Below are positions 50,271 through 59,370 of a DNA stretch of 64,000 nucleotides, in pieces. Below the pieces are notes generated by a model. It had not been told where the DNA came from. It made no database searches and saw only the letters and a list, made by a program, of their open reading frames with translations. The stretch's first letter is position 1. Every line of letters begins with the position of its first letter. This stretch comes from Pseudoalteromonas luteoviolacea (GTDB lineage: Bacteria > Pseudomonadota > Gammaproteobacteria > Enterobacterales > Alteromonadaceae): positions 1 through 64,000 of the forward strand of contig NZ_JAGJEH010000009.1 of NCBI RefSeq assembly GCF_018100925.1, given 5' to 3'. The position numbers and the translations under genes are program-made.

Positions 50271-52736
50271 TTAAGGCACAGGCATGAAGCTGACGTCACC
50301 ATGGATCGAGAGGTTGTTCTCATTTTTTGAAGTATCATTGGTATTTACGGCCAAAGGCCAATGCGCTACCAGCCCATCTCCAGCAATTACATTACCTTGG
50401 TTATATTGAATAGAAACTTCTCGACTGTTAAGCCCACGACTCCAAAGTCTCACTTGTGAAATGTCGCCCGTATAGTGAGCATAAGGTTCTTGCGCTTGCT
50501 GCACAGATCCTACAAATACGTCTAGAGAATTTGAAACGTTTAAGGGGCTTTGCTCTGCGGCACCTGAGGGGGTTGATTTAAGAACTTTTCCATCCAAGTA
50601 TAGCTTTAAATCTCCCTGTACTCGAACCGCCACGATTTGGTGCCAACCTCCATCATTTGCTTTTGCAGGTTCGCTAATAGTCTGATAGAAGGTTTCACCA
50701 TTATCGGTGGCAAATTTAATAGCGCCATTGGGCTGCACAACCAATAGATATCCGCCGCTTCCACCTTGTGTCGACTTACTACCAACTAAAGTGCCAGCGC
50801 TAGAAGTGCGAATTGTTGCTTCAATACTGAAGTCACCTTGCCCAAACCTGTATGCAGAGATAGAGGAAGCCCCCAGATATCCCCTCTCTTTCAATGTGCA
50901 AAACCCAGTATTGTCGCCTGGTGCATAGTCATACATATCTTTGGAAATACCTGTTAGTGGCGAGTTTTCAATGATTGTTGCGCCAACGAATTGAGCCGCG
51001 GCGCATGCTGCATTAATTCCCGTCGGCATCGCTCCTTCAAGCCATCCTCCCGCCCAAGAGATGCTATCCCCAGCAAGAAATAGGCCTTGTTCTTTTTGCT
51101 GATATTGGAAAAATGCATCTTTGTTGCTTTGTTCCTGACCCGGATAGTTCAGTTTGAAGGCTCCATAAATATAAGGCGTGCTTTCCCAGTCAATACAAGA
51201 TACTTTTTGCGCTTGTTTTTCAAGCAACGCTGCAAATTCAGGGTTCACAGCATAAATAGCAGGCAAGAACTGTTGAAAACGCTCTTCTGGAGTTAGCGCA
51301 AGCAATTTCGAAGAATCATCACCCCACACGTAGCTAATTAGCACCACGCCTTTGCCTTTTGTGTTTGGTTCTCCATCAATATCTTCATCGTAATTAAGGC
51401 AATATAGACCGCGCATCAGTTCGTCTGTCTGAATATTGAAGGGCAACTCTTTTCCTTCTGGGTTATTGTCTGCATACCAAAACTTACGCTCTGTCGTAAC
51501 AAATAGTTTTGATGAGTTCATTAAATGAAGGTTTCTAATTGCAACTTTTGCGTTTTGAGGAATAAGGTCTTGTGATTGACCGGCCTGCAGCGAACTCATA
51601 CTATTCGGGACAGTGAGCCCCATGTACTCCATTGCTCTTGTCGTTGTCGCAACAACCACTGAATCGAATTGAGATATGTCAATCCGACCACCATTGTTAC
51701 TCACCGACAGTTCATATTTGTCAGCTGATTTAGCGATGCTTTTTATCTTAGCATTTAACTCAATCGATACCTTTGGAATTCCGTCTGCTGTTTTAGCATC
51801 TAGCAATGCAAATTCAAACGCTTGCGTTAGTGCACCAATTCCATCTAATAATAGCTCTTGGTTATCTTCCCAACCATTCGCAAACAGCCTGAGTATCTCG
51901 ACAAAGTCAACGCCATACAATGGTCCAAACCCTCCTGCCCCTACACCCAAAGCACCGAACTTGTTCATATCTTCTTGTGTCCATGGAGGTGTAGCGAGTG
52001 CCCTATTTTGTGCTAACTCAAAAACCGCATCAAAATAGGTAACGCCAGCATATTGAGTAATAATTTTTTGCCATGCATCGACCACTTTTTGTTTAGTTTG
52101 CTCAGAAGGATCCGACTGATATATTGCCCAGTAATCAAAAAGCTTACTCGGATTCTCTACATTAGGAGCCGATACATCACCTAACAAGTAGTTGATAATA
52201 CGACCGAAATCATCACCAATTCTTTTAAAATCGTCGCTATCTGGCGTCGGCTCGTCTTTGGGCCAGTTGATTACCTGATTTTCATATAATAATTTGGTCG
52301 GTACTTTCCCTGGATCTGGAAAGTTAGGCGTTGCTTTTAGGCCAAACTTATCGAGGTAGTGATACAAGGTATATGAAGTAGGTGGAAAACGCATGCATCC
52401 AAGCTCAAAAACCTTTTGATTCAAGTCACCATCTTCAATGTAAACCGAATCCATGCGCCCGCCTAGGCGGTCCGCTGCTTCGTACAAGGTAACGTGAATA
52501 TTTTCGATTTTTGACAGTTCATAAGCGGTGACCAAGCCAGAGGCCCCTCCACCAATGACAGCCACTTTTTTCTGTTGTTTTGGTGCGCTTGATACAATCG
52601 AGCCATTTGCGTCTGAACGGTCTAAAAACGCTTTGTAATCGAAAAGCGTATCTATCATTGAGTTAGGTACAAACTCCTGATTATCAGCAGTAATTGTTTT
52701 AGAACGTAAACTTCTTGGCATTGAAATAAAAGGCAT
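50271..52736 (-). CDS. Flavin amine oxidase (L-amino-acid oxidase type) fused to LamG domain
   Basis: This product of 821 residues. Residues ~57-95 are the FAD-binding fold (AVIGGGASGL, LYEAADRLGGRM); R116 in ELGCMRFPP is the expected carboxylate-binding Arg of amino-acid oxidases, and GLFLAGDSISWAGGWLEGAMPTG near 565-590 is the FAD-closing end. Residues ~615-815 form a concanavalin/LamG-like domain (FSIEATIRTSS, GGWHQIVAVRVQGDLKLYLDG, DISQVRLWSRGL). No signal peptide. It probably deaminates an amino acid with H2O2 release; LamG may bind glycans or cells. Unusual fusion. Confidence 0.82.
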   Translation of the reverse strand: MPFISMPRSLRSKTITADNQEFVPNSMIDTLFDYKAFLDRSDANGSIVSSAPKQQKKVAVIGGGASGLVTAYELSKIENIHVTLYEAADRLGGRMDSVYIEDGDLNQKVFELGCMRFPPTSYTLYHYLDKFGLKATPNFPDPGKVPTKLLYENQVINWPKDEPTPDSDDFKRIGDDFGRIINYLLGDVSAPNVENPSKLFDYWAIYQSDPSEQTKQKVVDAWQKIITQYAGVTYFDAVFELAQNRALATPPWTQEDMNKFGALGVGAGGFGPLYGVDFVEILRLFANGWEDNQELLLDGIGALTQAFEFALLDAKTADGIPKVSIELNAKIKSIAKSADKYELSVSNNGGRIDISQFDSVVVATTTRAMEYMGLTVPNSMSSLQAGQSQDLIPQNAKVAIRNLHLMNSSKLFVTTERKFWYADNNPEGKELPFNIQTDELMRGLYCLNYDEDIDGEPNTKGKGVVLISYVWGDDSSKLLALTPEERFQQFLPAIYAVNPEFAALLEKQAQKVSCIDWESTPYIYGAFKLNYPGQEQSNKDAFFQYQQKEQGLFLAGDSISWAGGWLEGAMPTGINAACAAAQFVGATIIENSPLTGISKDMYDYAPGDNTGFCTLKERGYLGASSISAYRFGQGDFSIEATIRTSSAGTLVGSKSTQGGSGGYLLVVQPNGAIKFATDNGETFYQTISEPAKANDGGWHQIVAVRVQGDLKLYLDGKVLKSTPSGAAEQSPLNVSNSLDVFVGSVQQAQEPYAHYTGDISQVRLWSRGLNSREVSIQYNQGNVIAGDGLVAHWPLAVNTNDTSKNENNLSIHGDVSFMPVP

Positions 52737-53144
52737 GATTTCACTCCTTGTAGGTTAAGTTAACACTATAGGAAAGGTAGTTTTTTATGCCTATTACAAA
52801 GTATTACATGCGTCATTCTACAAATTGAGCCCTGAACTCCAGATCATCGCGCTATCAATACCTCGTTCAAATGCTGTCCAACCAAGTAACTATTTTCATG
52901 ATTTAACGATATCACCAAGAAAAAGCGTAAAGCATTTATAGTTAATTACCCCCCTATATTTTTGATAAGTATGGAAATAATAAAATATCAGTTCGAGGTA
53001 ATCTAAAAGTCATAGGAAACACAAGCAATAAATTTTTGCTCGGCTACAGTGACAGTCAGTAGATAACTTGAATTGGTTCCTATCTGAATAGATTAGCTGA
53101 GTCCATTTCATGTATTGATTATAAACATAACAATAGGAATACCT
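52737..53144. other. Divergent intergenic region
   Basis: About 400 bases between the LamG oxidase and the serine hydrolase. It should hold both promoters. No operator or RNA recognised. Confidence 0.5.
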
Positions 53145-54356
53145 ATGGCGATCAGATTAACAGTGACAAGCTTAGTAGTTGCCGCTTTCGTTTCCAGTTA
53201 CAGCAGCTTCGCTTCTGAAAATACCGAACAAAGTAAAGATCATGCACCCGAAATTTCAGCTGCTGGAGCAAAGCTAACTTATACAGAGATCCCTTACCTC
53301 GAAAATGCTTTTATCGATGCTTCTCCTGCGAATAGACAAGATGGAATACGCGTAGGTAAATTAGGCGCTGATGGAAGTAATAAAAAAATGATAGTTCAAT
53401 TTGCTAAAGAGATTGCAGCCTACAAACATGGGACTTTCGACAGTTTACTCATTGCTCACAAAGGAAAGCTTGTTTTTGAATCCTATTACGGAAAAGGCCG
53501 CGTAAACTTACCTCATTACCAAGCATCTGCGACCAAAACTTACTCGGGCTTAGCCCTTGGCCGTGCTATTCAACTTGGTTACCTTTCAATGGATGATTTG
53601 GACAAGCCGTTTATTGACTTTCTTAAGCAATTAGACAAAAGCAAATTAGTTAAAGGTGCAGATAAAATAACACTGCGCCACGCGTTAACGATGACTTCTG
53701 GTATTCGAGTTAGTGATGAGCAAAAAACTAAGATTTACAAACTTCCAAATCAATTAAAGGGTCAAGGAGAAATTCAAACAATTCTTGAAAATAGCGCGCC
53801 GATCACTAAACAATCTCAAACGTTCAAATATGGCTACGGTCCAGCCCTTGTGATGCAAGTTGTCGAGGCCGTAGTTCCCGGATCTGCAGAAAGCTTTATC
53901 AAAAATGAACTACTTAGCAAAATGGGGATCACCAATTATAAATGGCGCACAAATGGCTCTACCGGCCTACCTGAAGCAGGTTGGCGCAGTAGCATAACAT
54001 CACGCGATATGATTAAGTTTGGTATCCTAGCGATGGACAAGGGTAAATGGCAAGGCGAGCAACTTATTCCTGCAGAGTTCATTACAGATGGTACCAGCAG
54101 GCTTTTATTCACGGGAGATGATGACGTACATTGGGGCGGAAAAGACATTTCAAAACAGGGGTATGGATATTTTTGGTGGGGTGTCGACATGAAAGTAGGC
54201 GATAAAAGTTATTTAGGTATGTCGGCTCAAGGTGGCAATGGCCAAATCATCATGATTGTTGATGAACTAGATCTGTTAATCGTACATACAGCGCACGACA
54301 ACAAACCCCAGTACAAACAGATTATCGCCGAAAGGCTCTTACCTGCTTTTATTTGA
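53145..54356 (+). CDS. Exported class C beta-lactamase-fold serine hydrolase
   Basis: This product of 403 residues starts at the ATG at 53145 (AGGAAT upstream), giving the signal peptide MAIRLTVTSLVVAAFVSSYSSFAS. The active-site motif SxxK is SATK in YQASATKTYSG; the YxN position reads YGYGPAL; a KTG-like motif near SAQGGNGQ is degenerate. Such proteins are often esterases or peptidases, not resistance enzymes. A clear hairpin terminator follows. Periplasmic. Confidence 0.82.
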   Translation: MAIRLTVTSLVVAAFVSSYSSFASENTEQSKDHAPEISAAGAKLTYTEIPYLENAFIDASPANRQDGIRVGKLGADGSNKKMIVQFAKEIAAYKHGTFDSLLIAHKGKLVFESYYGKGRVNLPHYQASATKTYSGLALGRAIQLGYLSMDDLDKPFIDFLKQLDKSKLVKGADKITLRHALTMTSGIRVSDEQKTKIYKLPNQLKGQGEIQTILENSAPITKQSQTFKYGYGPALVMQVVEAVVPGSAESFIKNELLSKMGITNYKWRTNGSTGLPEAGWRSSITSRDMIKFGILAMDKGKWQGEQLIPAEFITDGTSRLLFTGDDDVHWGGKDISKQGYGYFWWGVDMKVGDKSYLGMSAQGGNGQIIMIVDELDLLIVHTAHDNKPQYKQIIAERLLPAFI

Positions 54357-54400
54357 GTAAAATATTGATAAACATGGATCGTGATACAAAGTAGTATGTA

Positions 54401-54434
54401 AAAAAGCCCTTTCTTTAATGCAAGGGCTTTTCTT
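54401..54434 (+). terminator. Serine hydrolase terminator
   Basis: AAAAAGCCCTT pairs with AAGGGCTTTTCTT around a ten-base loop. Confidence 0.8.
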
Positions 54435-54480
54435 AATTGTGTCAGTGCCGCTTCAGGAAACTGCGGCAAATAAGCATATG

Positions 54481-54804
54481 TTATTTAGTCAATTCTATGT
54501 AGGATGCTTTTTTACATTCGTCTGCATCTGCATATGCATAAATTCGAACTTTCAATCCTGTGGTCAATGCAGTTAATGCTGACGCGTAAGCCCTTGCATG
54601 AGTTTCTTTATTAGGCGCTGCTGAGCTAGGAAATGCAATCACATTACCGAAGCAATTCTTTACGTTTTTATCGAGCACTACCTCAAACGTATCTGAGTTA
54701 TTTGACGTGTTTCTGACTTTTAAAACAGTGGAATCCAAAGCTAACTCTCCAGCAAAAGAGCTAAGTGGCGATGCCAATAAAGCTAGAAACATAATTTTCT
54801 TCAT
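54481..54804 (-). CDS. Exported small protein, unknown function
   Basis: This product of 107 residues has signal peptide MKKIMFLALLASPLSSFAG. The mature part has two Cys (NCFGNVIAF and DECKKASYIELTK), probably disulphide-linked. Similar small periplasmic proteins occur in Vibrio and Pseudoalteromonas without a known role. GAGGA lies nearby before the ATG. Convergent with the serine hydrolase. Confidence 0.65.
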   Translation of the reverse strand: MKKIMFLALLASPLSSFAGELALDSTVLKVRNTSNNSDTFEVVLDKNVKNCFGNVIAFPSSAAPNKETHARAYASALTALTTGLKVRIYAYADADECKKASYIELTK

Positions 54805-55320
54805 TATAAATCCTCGTTAAGAATATACTGCATATAAACAGCTGAACCATTTGGTAGGGTTTTAAAGGCGTTTAAAAATACACTTTACATTCATAATTAT
54901 ACATCGAATTCATTTTCTAAAAAACAATATAAATAAAAACACACCTTCTTCAATTAATTTGAGTCTAAAAAACCAATGGCACACAAATAAATAAACATAC
55001 AAATCACAAAACAAAAACCTTTTGTAACTTTTCAAGCAAGTTATTAACCTACCAAATTTATTTAATCAACATAAAAGATGTAAGGAGTATAGACCACCTA
55101 AAGTCAGGAGCAGGCTTAATAAGACTCTTTATTCATGCTTAAGACCTTGCGTATTCATAGGTTAATTCCATCCTCCTGTATTAGGTGCGCTAAATAAACG
55201 TTTTTAGCCACTGGGTCAGACCTTTACTATAGCCATTTTAGCTAGAATAAATTGAATCTGTACTTTTATCACCAAACACGTCAATAATGCGCTCTCGTAT
55301 CTATACAAAATAAGTAATAT
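54805..55320. other. Intergenic region, nothing recognised
   Basis: About 515 AT-rich bases. It carries the promoter of the small exported protein. No RNA, operator or coding remnant that I can support. Confidence 0.5.
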
Positions 55321-56097
55321 TTAAGACAGTAGGTTTGTTCTCATTTGACTTAAAATAGCCAGTTTTCTATTTTTTTCTATCTCAGGGTCTTCAGTTTGAA
55401 TAAACTCTATGCCTGAAAAATCATCGCCTCTTTTTCTATTTTGTCCGGGTTCCATTGCTTCTATTAGCACAGCCTCAAGCATTGCAATAAATACATCAGG
55501 AGCAACATGATAACGCTCTGTGTCCATGGTTCCATTTTCTAGAATTTCATGTATTCCAAACCATGAAAAGCGATTCCATCTAGCACGTAATCTATCTTGA
55601 GTGTGCTCATACAGCCTTTGCCCAATCGGCCTATCTACAGATCGGCCTACATAAATAACATCACGCCCATCAAAAAGAATATATATTCCAAACTGCTGGC
55701 CCATATCAACTGGCGTCGCACCGAGTTGTTGTTGCCCCAACAGTAGCGGATTATTTTTCCATGACACTAGGTCTCGTGACCAAAACATGCCAAACGCATT
55801 TATTGCGCCACTTTTTTCAGTTTTAGACTGCTTCTTCTCTGGCTCCGCTGAAGAGCAAGACTCTACAAGTTCTCTTAAGGCATATTCTCCACGCCCGACT
55901 CTCAAAAATGGAGACTTAGCACCTTCTTTAGACATGGAAGTGCTAATATATGACACTACGGTGTTTGCCGGAGTTGACCCTACGTCTTCACGCAAACCTT
56001 CTGAAACAATTGACTCCGCAATTTCAGTTCTAGTCATAGCAACACCCGAATTTTTGAGTACTTCGATTATCGCTTTTTTCCACGGCTTGTTAGTCAT
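55321..56097 (-). CDS. HARE-HTH plus GIY-YIG nuclease-domain protein
   Basis: This product of 258 residues. The N-terminal ~75 residues (WKKAIIEVLKNSGVAMTRTEIAESIVSEGLR...TVVSYISTSMSKE) match the HARE-HTH winged-helix domain found in restriction and chromatin proteins. Residues ~130-250 carry a GIY-YIG core: FGIYILFDGRDVIYVGRSVDRPIGQRLYEHT, with a candidate catalytic Glu near MLEAVLIEAMEP. The combination suggests a sequence- or modification-directed nuclease, possibly for defence. Single gene, no methylase nearby. Confidence 0.72.
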   Translation of the reverse strand: MTNKPWKKAIIEVLKNSGVAMTRTEIAESIVSEGLREDVGSTPANTVVSYISTSMSKEGAKSPFLRVGRGEYALRELVESCSSAEPEKKQSKTEKSGAINAFGMFWSRDLVSWKNNPLLLGQQQLGATPVDMGQQFGIYILFDGRDVIYVGRSVDRPIGQRLYEHTQDRLRARWNRFSWFGIHEILENGTMDTERYHVAPDVFIAMLEAVLIEAMEPGQNRKRGDDFSGIEFIQTEDPEIEKNRKLAILSQMRTNLLS

Positions 56098-56434
56098 TTA
56101 CTACCCTAATTTCTCTCTATATCCTACACAAATGTCGCTTGGTAACGGTCACTTGTTTACACAATTTAATACGCATAACAATAACAAGAATTCAATAGAT
56201 TGTCACCATATTGAGTACAATCTGACTATCCCAAAACACCGCAAGGCCATGATGTGGTAGAGCTTTCGAAAGCTGTATTCATAAAACCGTGAGCAACAAT
56301 GAAGCTTATATTCTCTTCAAAGCCGTCATTGCCTATCTTCACTCGCAATATTATTCTGTGTCCACTTTTCGATGTTTAAGAGAACCGACCTTAAATCCTA
56401 TGTAGACGGAGAGAAGTCATTCAAATCTCACTTA
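56098..56434. other. Intergenic region, nothing recognised
   Basis: About 340 bases upstream of the HARE-GIY gene. Promoter expected; no other feature seen. Confidence 0.45.
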
Positions 56435-56623
56435 TTAATTCAGCGCAATGTTGGCGGCAACCTCAATTTGACAATAAAAATATTTCACATATTTAACTGA
56501 ATACAGACGAAAATGAGTGATATTTTCTAACTCTAAAACTAAAGTGTTATTTTCATTCCTATAGTACAAACTATCGTCCTTAAACTCATGACCGCGAGAT
56601 TTAAGGGTTTCTTTCGACTTCAC
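56435..56623 (-). CDS. Doubtful small protein
   Basis: A frame of 62 codons (MKSKETLKSRGHEF...YCQIEVAANIALN). The amino-acid make-up is plausible, but there is no clear ribosome site or recognised family. Low-confidence call. Confidence 0.25.
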   Translation of the reverse strand: MKSKETLKSRGHEFKDDSLYYRNENNTLVLELENITHFRLYSVKYVKYFYCQIEVAANIALN

Positions 56624-56950
56624 TACCAGCTGTATGAATATTCTGCACTTTTATAAAATATAATGCCTCTTTTAGAGTAGTATTTATTGGTAGATTAAGA
56701 GAAAACTCAGAACACGTAGATTTTAGCATGGGTACCGAATACTTTTAAAAAAAAGCAAAGCCTCTCAACTTCAAAGGCCTATTTACAGTTTTATAAGAAA
56801 TTTGTGAACTTCGACAAGACTTCGACAAGGTAATCTGAACATTAGCCAGATACCTGACTTTTTAGTGAAATACAGCCTGTTTTATGTCAATTAGCCTGGT
56901 TGTTTTAATGTTGAAATGGGGCATATTGCGTGCCCCATTTGCCACCTAAA
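56624..56950. other. Intergenic region downstream of the RiPP-like gene
   Basis: About 327 bases, AT-rich, with no modification-enzyme gene. A weak A/T-flanked AGCCT...AGGCC repeat near 56760-56780 could be a terminator. Confidence 0.4.
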
Positions 56951-57124
56951 TTATCGAGGGTAGCAAGTGTTTACAGGAAAGTATGAGAAATAAGGGCAAC
57001 CCTTTTGAACTCTGGTTGGAGGGATAGCGCTGCCACCACCTGCGATCAATGGCGTTTGCTCTGAGTCTACTACTTTCTTGTTACATAAGTTTTTTAGATT
57101 CTTTTTATTGAGGTGTAATTTCAT
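56951..57124 (-). CDS. GG-leader RiPP-type precursor peptide
   Basis: This product of 57 residues starts at the ATG at 57124 with AAGGAA upstream (a GTG 15 bases earlier is also in frame). The leader MKLHLNKKNLKNLCNKKVVD then SEQTPLIAGGG (residues 1-31) has the lysine-rich start, EQT and Gly-Gly end typical of double-glycine natural-product precursors in marine gammaproteobacteria. The core (32-57) has PP at 35-36, aromatic YFSYF and two Cys (43 and 54), ending TCYPR. No modifying enzyme or PCAT exporter is next to it; the upstream operon is the only candidate. Confidence 0.6.
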   Translation of the reverse strand: MKLHLNKKNLKNLCNKKVVDSEQTPLIAGGGSAIPPTRVQKGCPYFSYFPVNTCYPR

Positions 57125-57168
57125 TTTAGTTTCCTTCACATGATTAAAAAGTGTTCAGCTATATTTTT

Positions 57169-57188
57169 CACACAAAGCGCTTTGTGTG
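57169..57188. promoter_or_regulatory. Perfect 20 bp palindrome before the precursor peptide gene
   Basis: CACACAAAGCGCTTTGTGTG is fully self-complementary, 45 bases upstream of the precursor ATG. The centre AAAGCGCTTT resembles LacI/GalR-type operators. It also lies 180 bases past the stop of the Tat/DUF362 gene. Likely an operator for the peptide's own promoter. Confidence 0.6.
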
Positions 57189-57367
57189 TAAATTGAAAGA
57201 ATCTAAAGTAACCAATGTAGCTGCTTCAATTGTACAAAGCGTTTCTGCAATAGACGCTTCAAGCGAGACATAAACAGAGCTAAGGGAATGGCGACCTACA
57301 TTATGAGTGTCGGTCGCTTTTCAGTGAAATCATATAAAAGCAATAACTTATCGTAACAGCCAATGGC

Positions 57368-58384
57368 TTATACAAGCTCTAATTTGCTTAAAGAAGCACC
57401 TGATTTACGTATCGTCTTTTCTATATGCGCTATGGTCATAGGGTCACGACTTGCTCCAGATTGAAACCAAGTAAGCTCTTGAGCGCTATATTTCGACTCT
57501 GGTGTTGTATTTAGTACGCTATGCAGATAGTTTTCAGCAAATAATTGATGGCTTTTTACATCATTTGATATCGCGAGCATGCCTGGATGGACATGGTGTA
57601 TTTGTACATCAGACCCATTCGATTTAGCGATGAAGCGTGATGTGTTATAAGCAAGTAAACGTACCTTTTTCGAGATCGCATTATGTATTTCGTTCATATT
57701 AAACAAGTCTTCATACTGATTGCTATATTTGCTAAATGACTGAGAGTCGAATAATACCTTAGCTAATCCTTTTAATGGACAGTTTATCGAGCCATGTTTA
57801 TCAGTTAGTTGATCTAAGAAAATAATGTGATCAGCGCTTTGAGCCTGCTCCAGTATTTTCACTTTTGGTAATGATTTCGGCATTTCGACTGTTAACCAAG
57901 CATCGCTATTAGCTACGTTAACGAGCTGAGCCTTATGAAGCCTGCTGTCTTCTTCAGGCGGTGCGATAGCCCTGACTAAAGGAGAATTGCTGGCTAGTGT
58001 ATTCGGAGCGTGATAAGCAATAGCTATGTCCTGGCTATTGCAACCTTTTTCTAGCAAGTGTGCCAAACAAGCACTGACTAACTTATGATCAACGCTGTGC
58101 GGAAATGCCTGAGTACTAACTTGCCCTAGTACTACGAGTACTTTCTCACCTTTAGACTGTTTAAAGTTGAGCGCGGTAGTCAATTGGGTGAACAGTGAAT
58201 TAGTTTGCGTTTGTTCTAACAGACCTGCATTTTTTAATTGACCAGTGGCAACTGCACCATTGTGATTATTAAAAACGTTTTCAAACGCAAGACTTGGCAT
58301 ACTACTGGCCAAGATCCCCATACCAGCGCCTGTACCTTTTAAAAATGAGCGTCTTGATAATCCTTTGTTATCTAATGATTCCAT
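57368..58384 (-). CDS. Tat-exported DUF362-like protein
   Basis: This product of 338 residues. The twin-arginine signal is SRRSFLKGTGAGMGILASSMPSLAF (residues ~10-34), so it is folded before export. The middle part (ADHIIFLDQLTDKHGSINCPLKGLAKVLF; PGMLAISNDVKSHQLFAENYL) resembles DUF362 proteins, without the usual ferredoxin cysteines, so it may lack a cluster. Its ATG lies five bases after the stop of the preceding Tat gene, so the two are probably partners. Enzymatic role not known. Confidence 0.6.
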   Translation of the reverse strand: MESLDNKGLSRRSFLKGTGAGMGILASSMPSLAFENVFNNHNGAVATGQLKNAGLLEQTQTNSLFTQLTTALNFKQSKGEKVLVVLGQVSTQAFPHSVDHKLVSACLAHLLEKGCNSQDIAIAYHAPNTLASNSPLVRAIAPPEEDSRLHKAQLVNVANSDAWLTVEMPKSLPKVKILEQAQSADHIIFLDQLTDKHGSINCPLKGLAKVLFDSQSFSKYSNQYEDLFNMNEIHNAISKKVRLLAYNTSRFIAKSNGSDVQIHHVHPGMLAISNDVKSHQLFAENYLHSVLNTTPESKYSAQELTWFQSGASRDPMTIAHIEKTIRKSGASLSKLELV

Positions 58385-58389
58385 TATGT

Positions 58390-59316
58390 TTAAACCTTTT
58401 CGTAAATGCTGAGATATTCAGGAAGCATGGTGTTTTCTTCGACCGGAATAACGGTATGTACTTTATAGCCATACACCATCATTTCTTTATGCCAAGCAGC
58501 CACAGATTGCAGCCGATTTCTTTGAGCTTGAGCAGCGTGCCATGAACGGCCATGCAACAAGTTTTTCCAATCATTAAACACTGATACCACATGTTTATGT
58601 GTTGTTTGTTGCACATTAAAGAGCGGCATTACTAACTTACCACCTGAGGGCATGACCTGTTTAATACGTAGCATCATGCTCATAAATTCAGCGCTTGAAT
58701 AGCTGTGAGGGCCATCGTAAATAGCGGCCAGCTCCACACTTGAAGCGTTGATTTTTGGTGTGTTTCCAATTAACTCTGTTGGTTGAACTACGCCAGAGAA
58801 ATCAGTCCTCTGTAATGGAGAATATGACTCATTTAGTGCGTGTGTCATGGTATACGTTTGGCCATTAAAAAACGGTAGATGATTAATGGGATCAAACTCG
58901 CTATCAGGTAATCCAAAACTGAGATACCCTGAGAGGTTTTGCATTTGCGTAAACTCGGTTAAATATTGACTGAAACGCACTTGCAGATCTTGCAAACGAT
59001 GCATATTCAGTAGCTGCATGTTGAGCTTACTATTGGCTAAAATAGCTGATAAGCGCTGATAAATTACCTCTTCATTCTGCATTTTAGATACACATTCAAG
59101 CGCTTGAATGTGTACATCAGAGTCTTGATATAGGTGCAGTTGTTTCGCTAGTAAAGCAGTTAACTCGTTAAATAAATATTTATTGAGATATAACGCATGG
59201 TAACTATTTGACTCATTAAGCAGCGCCCTTATCCAAGGCGAAGCAAATGCATCAACACTAGTCAGACCAGCAACAGCAAAACCGCTTTTTAAAAAAGCGC
59301 GTCGCGACAATGTCAT
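58390..59316 (-). CDS. Tat-exported protein, faint methyltransferase-like C-terminus
   Basis: This product of 308 residues. The twin-arginine signal LSRRAFLKSGFAVAGLTSVDAFA is at the N-terminus. Residues ~25-120 are helical. Around 195-235 the sequence SVELAAIYDGPHSYSSAEFMSMMLRIKQVMPSGGKLVM resembles the motif III/post-II region of class I methyltransferases, but no SAM-binding GxGxG is present. Translation is tightly coupled to the next Tat gene. A short GC hairpin (59339-59362) separates it from the decarboxylase gene. Function not recognised. Confidence 0.55.
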   Translation of the reverse strand: MTLSRRAFLKSGFAVAGLTSVDAFASPWIRALLNESNSYHALYLNKYLFNELTALLAKQLHLYQDSDVHIQALECVSKMQNEEVIYQRLSAILANSKLNMQLLNMHRLQDLQVRFSQYLTEFTQMQNLSGYLSFGLPDSEFDPINHLPFFNGQTYTMTHALNESYSPLQRTDFSGVVQPTELIGNTPKINASSVELAAIYDGPHSYSSAEFMSMMLRIKQVMPSGGKLVMPLFNVQQTTHKHVVSVFNDWKNLLHGRSWHAAQAQRNRLQSVAAWHKEMMVYGYKVHTVIPVEENTMLPEYLSIYEKV

Positions 59317-59338
59317 TATTATACCCTTGTGTTAACGA

Positions 59339-59362
59339 GGCCGGCTGTATGTTTTGCCGGCC
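59339..59362 (-). terminator. Intra-operon GC hairpin
   Basis: GGCCGGC pairs with GCCGGCC around a ten-base loop between the decarboxylase stop and the first Tat gene. No U-run, so partial attenuation or mRNA processing is more likely than full termination. Confidence 0.5.
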
Positions 59363-59370
59363 AATTTTGG

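Noticed and set aside
50271..52736. LodA-type lysine oxidase (marinocine family)
   Set aside because: The protein has a classic GxGxxG flavin amine oxidase start, whereas LodA is a quinoprotein without it.
53145..54356. Beta-lactam resistance gene
   Set aside because: The SxxK site is present but the YxN and KTG motifs are degenerate; an esterase/peptidase role is more likely.
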